Source of the DNA: Neurospora intermedia
Taxonomy: Eukaryota; Ascomycota; Sordariomycetes; Sordariales; Sordariaceae
DNA length: 64,000 nt
Direction: 5' to 3'
NCBI GenBank assembly: GCA_037102815.1
Contig: BTPP01000001.1
Location: 3,187,001 to 3,251,000, forward strand
A program made the translations under genes and the position numbers. A model generated the notes under the pieces. It saw nothing but the letters and a program-made list of their open reading frames with translations, was not told where the DNA came from and made no database searches. Each line of letters begins with the position of its first letter. Within the stretch, counting starts at the first letter, position 1. Of this stretch, positions 10,351 to 21,342 are shown in pieces.

Positions 10351-12238
10351 ATGCCGACGGCAACAACGGTCAAGCAGCCGTCCGCTGCCCCTGCGGTCTG
10401 TAAGTCGAGGCTCCACTTTCCTCTTTTGGTGCACAGACTTACCCGTAGGGACCGAACCATCCAACAGCTTCCACCCCCAAAGTCAAGAAGACAACAACGA
10501 AGACGGCAACAACGGATGCACCCAAGCCGGTCAAAGAAGTGAAGCATCGCAGCTCTTCCACGAAGCCCAAGTCGACGCCACTCGCCGAAACAACCGATAA
10601 CGTGGTCAAGAAGAAGCCGAAACCAGCGCCCCTCGACGAGAATAAGATCGCGACGACCGACCATGCTGTCAAGAAGAAGCCGACGACTTCCACCTCGACC
10701 CCAGAGAAGAAGGCACGTGTGCACAGTAGCAGCACCCACCGCCACCGCGAGGTAGTATCATCGTCCAGCACCAAGAAACCCTCGACCAGCGGTCATACCC
10801 ACGCACACACCTCGACGACCAAGACATCGAGCCACAGACCGCATACACATCTCGAGGAAAGTAGCAAGAACGAGAGCACTAGCTCGCACCGCCCCGGTCG
10901 ACGTCATCACGCTCACCACCATCACAACCCTGACGGCAGCTTGACTCGCCACGGCGCCCGCGCCACCAGCTCCTCGATCGCCAAACCTCTTGCACCCGCC
11001 AAGACTTTCTCCCCTGCTCTCGACGCCGATGGCAACCCCAAGCCCAATCTCCGCCCGGCGACCATGACAGCGCACATCAAGCGCGCCGTGCGCAAGTCCG
11101 AGGCCGTGAACCCTTCGAAACCTACAAAGGTCGAGCCCGAAACTGCGCTCCCCAAGGTCCACGTCCCAACTCCACAGACGGCGCGCCAGAAGGCTGCTGC
11201 CGCTGCTGATGTTGAGGCAACTAAACGGGCCCAGAAGGTCGCTGCTGCGGCGCAGGAGGAGCAGGCTCAGTGGGACCAACAGCAACAACAACAGCAGGAA
11301 GCCCAGAAGCCCAAGAAGAAGGAAAAGAAGTACGCGCCTGAGGCGATGATTCCTACTTCACGGTTTGTTGGAAATGTCGGTAAGACGGCTGGGGCGGCGC
11401 TGGATACTACGGGTCAGGTGGCTAAGGGGGTTACCGATACTGTTGGACGCACGGCTGAGGGCGCGCTTGGTGGTGGTGGCGTCGGCAAGACGGTTGGAGC
11501 GGCGGCTGGTGGCATTGGTGATACGTTGGGTGCGGCGACGGGAGGGTTGGGAAGGACGGTGGAGGGAGCGACGGATGGGTTGGCCAAAGGCGGTCCGTTG
11601 GGCGCCGTGGGAGGGCTGGGTGAAGGGTTGGGACAGACGGTGGGAGGTGTTGGTAAAGGATTGGTAAGTTTGTTTTCCCCCTTTGACTCCGTGATGTTGT
11701 TGTTTTTGTCATTCTGTTTGGTAGTCCTGGTCTTCTTGGACTCCCTTAGTTTTCGATCTTCCTTTATCTCTGCTTTTACGCCCCTCTCCCCTCCTTTCCC
11801 TTCTTCATCTGCAGCGTCATGTTTCGTTTCTTCAACGCTCCATCTGATCATGTGTGCGGATAATAGGGGCAAAAAGAGTCGAGAATCTGGCAATGGTTAA
11901 AAAACACCCCGTCGTGACGGGGACCTAACCGATCACTTGCTGACTTGCCATCCCATGTTGCGCAACCACAGGGCGATACCGTTGGCGGAACAGTCGGCGG
12001 CCTCGGCGACACAGTTGGTGGACCACTTGGGGGAGTAGTCGGAGGACTCGGACGGGGTGTCGGTGGTGCCGTCACGGGTATCACTGGTGGCCTAGGTGAC
12101 GGAGTCGGCAAGATCGGACAGGGCGACTTGCTTGGAGGGGTTGGTGATGTAGTTGGTGGTGTGACTAATGGTGTTGGAGGGTTGCTGGGCGGCGTTCTTG
12201 GCGGGTTGGGCGGCGGTGGTGGAGGTCAGCGGCGTTGA
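10351..12238 (+). CDS. basic low-complexity protein with Gly-rich repeat tail
   Basis: I model three exons (10351-10399, 10468-11663, 11972-12238) encoding 503 residues. Intron 1 (68 bp) runs from GTAAGT to CAACAG with ACTTAC as branch site. Intron 2 (308 bp) runs from GTAAGT to CACAG. Both keep the frame. Residues 1-270 are Lys/Ser/Thr/Pro-rich with a His cluster (RRHHAHHHHNPDG); a Gln run follows near 287-294. From about residue 318 to the end the chain is Gly-rich, with variants of GDTVGG, GGLG and GKTVG at roughly 7-11-residue spacing and no charged core. I do not recognise the gene. The Gly/Val/Leu pattern could form a surface-active or amphipathic sheet or helix, which is inference. The first exon is short, so the start is less certain than the rest. 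Confidence 0.7.
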
Positions 12239-12717
12239 GGTCGATGTCGGTGTACATAGTTGTTGTTTTGATGATGAGACAATTTTGACATTGGGTTTAA
12301 GTTAGGTAAGTTCAGAACTCATAATGAGTTGATGCGTGTGGATTTGGAAGAGGTAGCAATGTTGCACATGTATGATAGGAAGATGTTGTACCAGCACAGC
12401 GGGTAACACGGAATCACTCATGCTTTCTGACGATTTGACATAACATAGTCCAGTATGGAAATCGGAAGGTGGCAGAAATAGAGTAGTTCGAACTCATATG
12501 TTCATCGAGCAATGTTTTGAGCGTTTCATTGGGGAAAACTGCGGCAGCTCCTGAGTTCATCATCAGCGGCACAATCACCGCTTTTATTACAACGATGGAT
12601 AAGAAGAAAATTCAGGGCTTGATCGTGGACGCGAATAACAAAAAAGTAACAAGGCCGGAAACAGTCATATTGAGTGATACGAACATTCAAAAGAGGAGAG
12701 AAAAATGGCAAAAGATT
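12239..12717. other. 3' region, no gene seen
   Basis: Holds the 3' untranslated region of the Gly-rich protein gene and the downstream flank of the minus-strand tRNA-Gln. No coding signal was seen. Confidence 0.45.
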
Positions 12718-12804
12718 AGGTCGTGCCCGGGTTCGAACCGGGGTTACTGGAAGAATTTGAATGTGCTTCAAAATCCAGAGTGATAACCACTACACTACAC
12801 AACC
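12718..12804 (-). tRNA. tRNA-Gln (anticodon UUG) with intron
   Basis: On the minus strand the acceptor GGTTGTG pairs with CACGACC, and the discriminator is T. The D arm contains AGTGTAGTGGTTATCAC. The anticodon stem is CTGGA/TCCAG, with TTG as the anticodon after TT. About 15 nt are inserted one base 3' of the anticodon, the standard eukaryotic tRNA intron position. The T arm has GGTTCGAACC. Total length is 87 nt, about 72 after splicing. Confidence 0.95.
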
Positions 12805-13685
12805 CTGTAACTTTTGTTGAGGCAAAAGTTTGGTACGCTGTACTATAAGCCCACAATGCAACATCTGTCCTCCAGCAACCTGCCACGCCTGCAACGGAAC
12901 TCTTCATAGCGATAGATCTATCGTAAACACGATTAACAAAGACAAAGAATCGTCACTCAAAACACCCACCTGTGTTCAAACGCACGTTTCTGCCGGCGAA
13001 TCTCATACTTGGTGTGATGGGTAAGTTTAATTAGGTGGGGTAGGTACTAAACGCATAGTGTCCGTGCAAGAAAATACCTGACAGGGGGGTTTTTACTTTC
13101 GCTCGCGACCACAGTACTGAGCTGGTGTAACTAGGTATTCACATCTTCGGCGTTGTCCTTTTCGAGACGAAGGAAATGGCCCGAGCGCCAACACCTAAAC
13201 GCATATGTCTGAGACAAACATGGCCACTAGGTCGTTCCCCTGCTGCAAGACAGCAGCGACAAGCCCCGCCAAACTTTATTTCGACCTCCACCTCTTTGTA
13301 TCGCGCCGAAAGCCAAAAAGCAACGAAGAGGCGATCGATCTATGTGTAATTGATACCGACTGCGATCGCTAGCCGACATCTGGATCTGGGGAAAATGGCT
13401 TTGGTCACCTTGACAAAGCCGATCGCGACTGCAAATGCAGGCCAGCATGAGACATCATGACGCATTCCATTTGCTTGCTGAGCGCAGCTTGTTTCTCCTA
13501 CTTCGTAATGGCATATATCAACACTCATGGACAAACCTGCAATGACTTGAAACCTCCCCCGCCATGCTTGCGCAGCTTTCCGACGCGAACGCCAAGCTGA
13601 TATCGAACAATCCCGACCGCACTTCTCGACACGTTCGATGCCACTTTGGAACTCGTCAAAGCAACCGCCATTGCTTCCAACCAAT
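12805..13685. other. upstream region of the FAD oxidoreductase gene, no gene seen
   Basis: A minus-strand frame at 13340-13684 is open but has no recognisable domain and would overlap the promoter of the next gene. I treat the stretch as intergenic and leader. Confidence 0.4.
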
Positions 13686-15517
13686 ATGGCAGGCGAGCCG
13701 CGGAAGAAGAAGGTGCTTATCGTAGGCGCGGGTGCTGCTGGTAAGTGGAAATACCCCTTGATACCGCCAAAAATTGCTCTGCTTTGGACACTGACATCAA
13801 GGAAATAGGCATGTCATGCGCCTACCACCTGTCGAACCATCCTGAGAAATTCGACGTCACTGTCATCGAAGCCGCCAACTACTGCGGTGGCCAAGCCTTC
13901 TCCATCCCCCTTGACAAGCAGAAGCACGGCGCATCATGGCTCAACCAAGGTGTTCAAGGTGGTTCTTACATCTTCCACCACACCATGACGATGTTCGCCC
14001 GTCAGGGGTACGCTGCCAACCCCGTCAAGCTTCAAGTCTCCTTCGGTAAGGGGGATAGGTTCTGGACGAACGTATATCCCACCAAGCTCCTAGAGCGGCA
14101 CCAAAGCGAAGTCAAGCGCTTTTACCGGATGCTATCCTTCCTCCGATGGTTCGAACTGATCTTCGCGTTGCTGCCCATCAAATACCTGATGAAGCTCTTC
14201 TGGTTCAGCTACGAGTTCGCGAACACGGTTGCTCTGCCCATGGTAGCCCTGTTTCTGGGCACTGGAAACTACACGCCTGACGTACCCACCATAATCCTGG
14301 AGCGACTGTGCACAAGTCCGACATATGGAATGTGGTACCCAGCTGATAAGGAGAGCATCGCCAGTAACATGCCACCCATGATTGTTTTTCCAAACTTTAG
14401 CAATTTTTACGAGGACTATCGCAAGGATCTGGTGAAGAGAGGGGTAAACATTCGATTATCTACCGAGGTAACCCAGATACTGAGTCGCGACAAGAATGGA
14501 GTGGTGGTCAAGACTATCAAGCGGACCCCAATGCCGGACAACCATAATCCTTCGAGCGCTTGGGCAACTGAGGATCCGGTCATAAACGCTGATGCCAACG
14601 CCGAAGAAACAACCGAACACTATGACGAGATTGTGATCTGCTGCCTGTAAGTACTTTTTCCGCTTTCCAATTTGTGACACCATCTGAACATCATCGTTTT
14701 CAGCGCCGACACAGCCAAACGCCTCCTTGGCCGAACCGCTTCCCTCCGCGAGCGCCAAGTCCTAGGCTCCGCCAAGTTTTCCGACGACATCACCATCACC
14801 CACCACGACTCCTCCTACATGCGCAAGCACTACGAGAACTTCTTCAACCCATCCCAAGCCGTCACTTCCCTTTCCGGCGTCGACCAGTCCTCCCGTGTTA
14901 AGTTCGCCCGCGACAACTTCCGCCCCATGTACTACATCAAGCCCTACGACGCCGACCTGACCAAGCTCGAGATGTGCTTCGACTGCACCAACTACCAGGC
15001 CCAGTTCCCGCCCGAGGTTGACTTCGACAACCACGTGTTCCAGACCATCTACCTCAACAAGCAGCGCGACGGACACCTCTGGACTGACGACGAGATCGAC
15101 GAGTCAAAGATTATTCGCAAGGACTGGTGGCATCAGCTATGTCACTCGTGGACGCACTACGCTTTTGTGGTGCCCTGGATGTGGCTGCTCCAAGGAAGAA
15201 GGCACACGCGGTTTGCAAGCTCGTGGACGATGATCAATGCGCATGAGGTGGCAGTCATGAGCGGGATTGCGGCCGCGGTCGATTTGGGGGCCCAGTACCC
15301 AGAGGATCTGGAAAGGGACGGGTTTGCCCTGTTGAGCTTTAGGTTGTATTACCTGCTGATATATGGACGGTGGTATAGGAGGAAGGTGAAGAAGGAGGAT
15401 AGGATGGGAGAGGGACATGAGTGGGCGTCGGGGCTGTATGGGAGCGTTTACAAGGGGCCAGGTGTGATAGAGAAGGAAAGAGAGATGTGGAGGGAGGAGA
15501 GGGCCAAGGAGGAATGA
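13686..15517 (+). CDS. FAD-dependent amine-oxidase-like oxidoreductase
   Basis: Three exons (13686-13740, 13809-14646, 14704-15517) encode 568 residues. Introns of 68 and 57 bp have GTAAGT donors and TAG/CAG acceptors and keep the frame. The dinucleotide fold is at the N-terminus: KKVLIVGAGAAGMSCAYHL, with GxGxxG at residues 14-19, split by intron 1. A beta-strand ending in Glu (VTVIEAANYCGGQA) and a GG turn follow, as in the NAD(P)-binding_8/amine oxidase fold. The middle has hydrophobic stretches (LIFALLPIKYLMKLFWF) that may contact membrane. The substrate is unknown. Fungal relatives are annotated as flavin-containing amine oxidoreductases. The C-terminal tail is charged and probably helical. 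Confidence 0.85.
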
Positions 15518-15559
15518 TCATCGTGAAACGTGATCTTTGGAGCTACGAGCGGTGGTGTT

Positions 15560-17690
15560 GCTGGCTGGCACGACAACGCCTCGGCTACTCTCAGAGGTTG
15601 CATTCACGGCTCAAACCCGAAGATCGGCAGCGACGTTCGATCAGATGCTGCCCGAGTCTTTAACGGCGCTGTTAACTTCAATACCCTTTCTTCCAGGACT
15701 ATGCCCGAAGCTCAATTCTCCCTCTCCCTCCTACTTGTATAACCTCGCCAGAAACGACAAGCTCTTGGAGTACCTGGTGGCGGCAACTGCTCAATGCCAG
15801 AACATCTGATACAGCTGCTGGTCGACCTAGGCGCTCGGCTTGATATCCGAAATGGAGAAGGCCAGACCCCTCTTGTGCGCTGTCTATAGATGGGACAGCC
15901 CGCGACCGAAGCTTCGAAGACCAAAGCTACGAAGACCATCGCTTAGAAGGAGGCTTGGAATAAGGGCATTACCCGAGAGGGCGGAAGCAGGTTTTCTTTC
16001 TTCTTAGGACCATCAATCGTTCACCCGCTGACGATTCGTGCGCTCATTGAGGCGTGCCGTTGGGTGAACATCAGGATGGAAGAGAAGTACACGTGGGGGG
16101 GAAGGAGAAGGCTGACGCTTGCTGGAAATTCGGCTCCCTGGTGGAAGCCTCTTGAAGGATTTGAAAATAATGGGGCGTTGGGGAAAGATCTTGTTCGACA
16201 CCTTCCGGTACAGCTCAGAGTTGGCTGAGAAGATGGACCGTCGAAAGTTAATGGAGGGTATGGCAGTGTCAGTGGTTCTCTCAAAATTATCTGTTTAATC
16301 TCAAAGTTTTTCTATACTTTCCTCTCAAGTTCCAGGTTCAGTTCCGTGTAACACTAAGTCACATTATTTGGCCTTCCATGGGACTGTTTCCTCGCTTCAA
16401 GTTGTAAATTCATCCAGTGTAACTTCCCTTTCTGCCGTGTTCATTGGTGTTGTGTATCACCCGCTGGGCAAGTCATGCAACTAAAACACCAAGTTCGGAA
16501 ACCTTCTCCCTTTCTCCTCTGCGAAAGAGCGACTGATCGGCAGGCAGAATTGAAGAAGACTGAGGTTTCAGAATAGTCGGGTAGTAGACTAAGTGGGAGA
16601 TGTTTTCGCTCCTTTCTCTGGTGCCGCCCCGTCCGGTGCAAGAGCGACAGAGTACATGCATATCCCGGCAAGTGCGTGCGAATGATGACGGCTTGATGGG
16701 AACCTAAGTGATGACTATGTGCATGTGCCCCTGGCGATGTCCATAGACACTCATCTTTACCCGACACTGCGATTTTTTTCTGGCTGACTGATGACATGTA
16801 ATCTGCTCCATCACTCTGTGGTCTTGATGCAGGAGTTACAGGGACTCCTACGATACGGTATTGCCTGATTTTACCAGCGACTGCAACATGAACTTACTGG
16901 AGCGACAGGAGCTTGTGCGGCTCCTTGTCAAAGAATTTGGAGTCGATGTCAATAGGATACTGCCTGGTATCCCTGAGACACCCACAACACTTCTGGCTCT
17001 CTGCAACGCCAGTTCATCCGACATGCTCCGCTGCCTTCTTGACCTTGGTGCAGACATTACCAAAAATCAATGGCAATGGAGACACCACGATCCACTGCGC
17101 TATGAAACTCTACGCCCGCGAGTGGAAAACCCTCGAACTGACGAGAGTATACCATAGGTTGGAGCCTTGGAATCAGTGGGAAGAGACTAGACTAGTGTGG
17201 ACAGGAGTCCAGACAGCGTGCTACACTCTCTTCTGACAACCTGGCCTGGCGACAAATTTAACGCAGTGGACAAGAATGGTGTTGATATCTTACAATGCAT
17301 CTTCAACTTAACTTTCTGGGAAGAGCGTCGCTATATCGATCTTGCCAACTTCATCAACAGATTGCCATCGGATTGCTACTGCGACGGTATCGTACCGGCC
17401 AGGATACCTCAAATCGGGGGTCTCGTTGACATGAGCATGCGATTGCAGTTCGTGGAGTCCTTGTTCGGTGTTGGACGAACTGACGATGTCAACCTGGTAT
17501 GGGGTGAGATCCAGGGGAAAGAGAAGATTCGAAAAACCGTGATTGCCAGATTGACGGAGATTCGCCGAAAGCTAAAGACGGGGAGCAAGGAACAGTTTTT
17601 GATGGGCGCATTTCACACGTTCCCCAACTTCTCTGGCGAGAGGAGTGGAGAACCTCCAGTCTGTAGAGGGAATGAACACCGTCTGTGAAA
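15560..17690 (+). pseudogene. decayed ankyrin-type gene
   Basis: Pieces of ankyrin-like protein appear in different plus frames. At about 15730-15890, YNLARNDKLLEYLVAAT is followed in another frame by LVDLGARLDIRNGEGQTPLV. At 16887-17070, RLLVKEFGVDVNR and CLLDLGADITK are in frame 1. From about 17070 the sense continues in frame 2 with NGNGDTTIHCAM. At 17197-17688 a further open stretch ends after FPNFSGERSGEPP. There is no single open frame and no set of introns that restores one simply, so I read it as a broken host gene. An alternative is a real gene with many small introns, which I could not build. An intact ankyrin gene lies downstream. Confidence 0.5.
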
Positions 17691-17699
17691 ACGTGAAGT

Positions 17700-18898
17700 G
17701 GCTGAAGCAATGGGGTTTGTAGCAGACAGTTGGCTAATACCAGCCAAGTGAGGTAGAGGTAGTCAATGACGAAACGTTTCTTATGAAGCTAAAGTTTCAT
17801 GCCTTGTGAACTTGGAATACACCTACATCGATATGTGCTTTCCTTGTGATGACTCGAAGCCATACACCGACGTGAACACTAAACTGATGCTTTTCCAATC
17901 CTACCGGCTAACACATTCATATTGGAATGCACGTTGAATTTGTGGAAAGTGGAGTGAACGAGTCAAATGGCGCCGCCTGGTTGTCAGCAGAGCTTCCCTT
18001 CTACAATGGCAATAGATCCTTGTAGTTTCCCTCGTCGGTGGTCTATGTAAGGTTCGTTTGTTTTCTGAAAATTTAGCAGACTGTTTGAAGTGAAAAAGTG
18101 AAAGGAGAAATCAATCAGTCAACATGCGGAACTTAGCCCTTTGATGTCCACCGCGAGTGACGAGACTTTGGAGAAACAGGTGAAAATTGGACAGAACTAT
18201 GAGAGAGTTGACTGGCGGTTTCGTGGATCGAGAGTGGTCATCAAGGGCGAATTCCTTAAAATTGGATCGTGGGAGCGAAGCTCATGCTGCATTCCTAATG
18301 GCGTGACCAACCTCCGACAGTCCCCATGATGCCGTAGAAGCTCGAGAGATTCGGAAACCGGGCGGACAGAACGTTTGCTTATTCACTTTCGTATCCTGAT
18401 GCTCCAGGCAGTTGTTTGTAGAACCTACGAGAGTCATCTGAACCTTCTCGCCGAAGCTTGGCCAACCCCGCTGTTTGTCGGTTGACCCTTCCTTGACCAC
18501 TGCCGGTGCTTGCGAGTCAACACCGTGGCAATTCACCGACCGGCAATGGTCCGATAGCCAGCTCGCCGGCAGTGGATAAAGGTCTTCGACCCACGTGAGG
18601 TGGTGAAGTACCGGATGGAGCCATTCACTCTTCGCCAAGGAAATTGCGATATAAGTCTACATATTGCTGGACCTTCAGCCTCAATCTTCTTCCTCTTCCT
18701 CCCCATCTTTTACATTTGGTCTTCCATTATCGTACTTGACGAAGTGGTTGTGCCTGGAAGCGACGATCACAAGTTCGGTCTTGGAACCACCAAGACGAAT
18801 AACTTCATCGACTACATCACCATCACTCGCTGCTCTCCCCCCACCACCCCTCTCTCACTTGGGAGGCAAGACCAACACATCGTCGTAATCACGCTTCT
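17700..18898. other. intergenic region and probable leader
   Basis: No supported gene. The last 200-300 bases contain a CT-rich stretch (18660-18720) and probably the promoter and leader of the ankyrin/F-box-like gene. Confidence 0.4.
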
Positions 18899-18974
18899 GT
18901 AAGTAGAGACCCTGGAAGAATAAACGCTCAAGAAAAGTGCTTCTGAGACAAGAACTAATCAGTGTCTCTAGCAG
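18899..18974 (+). other. probable 5' UTR intron of the ankyrin/F-box-like gene
   Basis: A GTAAGTAG donor at 18899, an ACTAATC branch-like site near 18953 and a CTCTAG or AGCAG acceptor at 18971/18974 form a good fungal intron just upstream of the first ATG at 19009. The preceding frame is not protein-like, so the intron is probably in the leader. Confidence 0.5.
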
Positions 18975-19008
18975 ATGCGCCAGTATCGTCAATACACAAC
19001 TCATCAAC

Positions 19009-21342
19009 ATGTCTTCGTCTGCTGATTACTTTCTCACCCTTCCCTCGGAGGCAGGACTACGGACAATCCTCGACCTTCCCCCCGAGATAATGCGTATGGT
19101 TGCGGATCATCTCAAGGATTCAGAATTGAACTCTCTGGTTCGGACATGCAATGCGAACTACACCAAATGCAATTGGGAGCTGTACAAGAGGGATTCCAAA
19201 TCCGTTAACCCTCAGGCCTTGCTTTGGGGTGTGTTCAATAACCGAATTCGCACCATGGAGCTTGCAATCGGCCAATACGGAGCTGACATCAATCAAGTGT
19301 TTATCTGGCCTCCCACGTCGCGTCTTCTCAAAGAAAGAATCAAAGAATACGCAATTGCAAACGGAGTGAACGTTTCTACAACCAATGCTGTGCGGATGTC
19401 TTTTCGCGGCTCTGACGACAGTGGCCTTCCTAAATGGCACTACCTGGACGGACCAACAGGTTTTGGAACGGTAAGGTCGCCCTGGACAGCTCTGCACTTT
19501 GCTGCCGTGTTCAACCAGATGGAAGCCACCAAGTTTCTCCTCCAAAACGGAGCGGATGCCACGGCCGTCTGCCCTAGAGACGGCTACTTTGTCCTCAAAG
19601 ATGTCAACGATCCACTTCCGCGCACCCCTCTGTTCGCAGCCCTCAAGACAAAAAGTGAGGGGGTTGCTGAAGTTCTGTTGCGCCATGGTGTCTCACCTCT
19701 GTGGGCTCCTCCCGGTACCGGTGGACACGCGAAGGAAACAGCCTTGTACTTGGCAGCTCACCTCGGTATGTGGAAACTCCTGGGGCTCATTGTCAACGCG
19801 GGGGTGGATGTCAACGCGGGTTGTCATGTTGATGATGTACCCAGATGGTCAACGGACCCTGCTGGAAAGTCCATCCTTAGAAAGCTGTGTCACAGCAAGC
19901 GAAAGCCGTCAGAAAAGGTGATTTCCGAGCTCGTCAAGTTGGGCGCGAAAGCAACTGTACGAGAAATTCCAGGACGGACGAACATGGTCCACCTCCTCCT
20001 TCAACTCATCACAGGTTCCGGGCAAGGTAAAAAGACCAACCCTGATTGGCCCCTCGCAAGCATTCTGCTAAGAACAGGAGCCTGTGACGGAACATTGAAT
20101 GAAGTCGAGGTTCTAGCAGCTATCCAGATAACCTTGATTCCGAGGAAGTGTCCATACACCCCGCACCTCACCAGGCACACTGCCTCCAATCTCCTGTGGT
20201 ACAACAGAAAATCCCGTGCATACTCGATTGAGGCATGCCTGGTCGGAAGATGCTGCAAATGCAAGCTTGGTAAAGGCCGGTACCCCGAGAACGAGCCGAT
20301 AACCGGGAGGACATTGCAGACCGAGCTTCTCCAAGAACTCGTGAATTTCCAAGTCCGTCATTACGGTCGGGAGGGGCTCGACGCCCCTTTACCCTTCCTC
20401 ACGGAGACCTTGCTAACTTTGTTAGCGCGCCACCGGCATGCGAACACGACCGCCTTGGATATTTGGCTTGAGTTAATGCCGGACGATCACAAGACCAACG
20501 TCGTCAATGTTCGACGCCAGACTGCTCTGCACATTGTTCTGAATATCGATACTTTTGAAGAAAAGTTATGGTATGTTGGCGGCAAGCCTACAAGGAATTT
20601 CGACAGAGCCTTCGATCAACAACACGATGCCCTCTTTTACCTCCTGGAGCGGTGTACATCAGATGAGCTGCTGGCCCAAGATGTTGAGAAGTGCACGCCT
20701 TTGCAGCTACTTTTGGGCGGACTCTACTGGGATCAAGATTCAGAGTACTATGCGGGCTCTGTTGACCTAGACACAATACCCCTTGAGCCCTTTTCCGAGG
20801 AAGTGTGGGCAAGGAAGTGTCTGGCATTTGTCGAGAAGATGCTAATGGTGATTCCTGAGCTATCAGACCCTGTTTATCAGCGAGTTGTTGAGGAGCTTCA
20901 CTGGCGTCGCTGGGAACTTGGCTGCGAATCCGGCGTCATCTTTCTTGGCAGAACCGGTGGCCGGGGAAGAGAGCCACACTACTTTCCGAGTTTCAAACCT
21001 CAAGATGGGGAGATGAAACGTCCAATCCCTCAGAATCCTCCCCTATTGCCCACACCATTCGAAGCTACACCAGCAGCAGAGCCGACCTCAGCAGAGTCTC
21101 CGCAGTTAGCAGAGCTGCCAATCCGACCAGCAAAGCACGCTCTACCAGACGGGCCTGCGGCTCCAGAAAAGCGACAACGGACAACGGAGTCCCAGGCAAC
21201 GGTGGAGAATACCGCCAACGATGATGTTGTTGCAGGACAGCCAAATGTGCCGCCGTCAACACCAGTTTCTGGGTTCGATATCGACTTCGAAGCGTTGATG
21301 GCAAACGTCCAAGAGGAGTACGACAATGCCTGGTCAACATAA
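19009..21342 (+). CDS. F-box-like and ankyrin-repeat protein
   Basis: A single coding exon of 777 residues from the first ATG (SSSADYFL). Residues about 20-50 (LDLPPEIMRMVADHLKDSEL) match the F-box-like helix pair that opens many fungal ankyrin proteins. Ankyrin units follow: SPWTALHFAAVFNQMEATKFL, TPLFAALKTKSEGVAEVLL, TALYLAAHLGMWKLLGLIV with GVDVNAG, and degenerate units further on (RQTALHIVL, CTPLQLLLGG). The last 120 residues are Pro/Ala/Glu-rich with a possible nuclear signal (PEKRQR). F-box/ankyrin proteins may act as substrate adaptors for SCF ligases; that role is inferred from domain order. The frame is also open upstream from a GTG at 18937, but that part has no ATG. Confidence 0.85.
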   Translation: MSSSADYFLTLPSEAGLRTILDLPPEIMRMVADHLKDSELNSLVRTCNANYTKCNWELYKRDSKSVNPQALLWGVFNNRIRTMELAIGQYGADINQVFIWPPTSRLLKERIKEYAIANGVNVSTTNAVRMSFRGSDDSGLPKWHYLDGPTGFGTVRSPWTALHFAAVFNQMEATKFLLQNGADATAVCPRDGYFVLKDVNDPLPRTPLFAALKTKSEGVAEVLLRHGVSPLWAPPGTGGHAKETALYLAAHLGMWKLLGLIVNAGVDVNAGCHVDDVPRWSTDPAGKSILRKLCHSKRKPSEKVISELVKLGAKATVREIPGRTNMVHLLLQLITGSGQGKKTNPDWPLASILLRTGACDGTLNEVEVLAAIQITLIPRKCPYTPHLTRHTASNLLWYNRKSRAYSIEACLVGRCCKCKLGKGRYPENEPITGRTLQTELLQELVNFQVRHYGREGLDAPLPFLTETLLTLLARHRHANTTALDIWLELMPDDHKTNVVNVRRQTALHIVLNIDTFEEKLWYVGGKPTRNFDRAFDQQHDALFYLLERCTSDELLAQDVEKCTPLQLLLGGLYWDQDSEYYAGSVDLDTIPLEPFSEEVWARKCLAFVEKMLMVIPELSDPVYQRVVEELHWRRWELGCESGVIFLGRTGGRGREPHYFPSFKPQDGEMKRPIPQNPPLLPTPFEATPAAEPTSAESPQLAELPIRPAKHALPDGPAAPEKRQRTTESQATVENTANDDVVAGQPNVPPSTPVSGFDIDFEALMANVQEEYDNAWST

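Noticed and set aside
10396-10448. Alternative first intron of the Gly-rich protein gene (GTCTGT...GTAG)
   Set aside because: It also keeps the frame but has a poor donor and no branch site; GTAAGT at 10400 with CAACAG at 10467 fits better.
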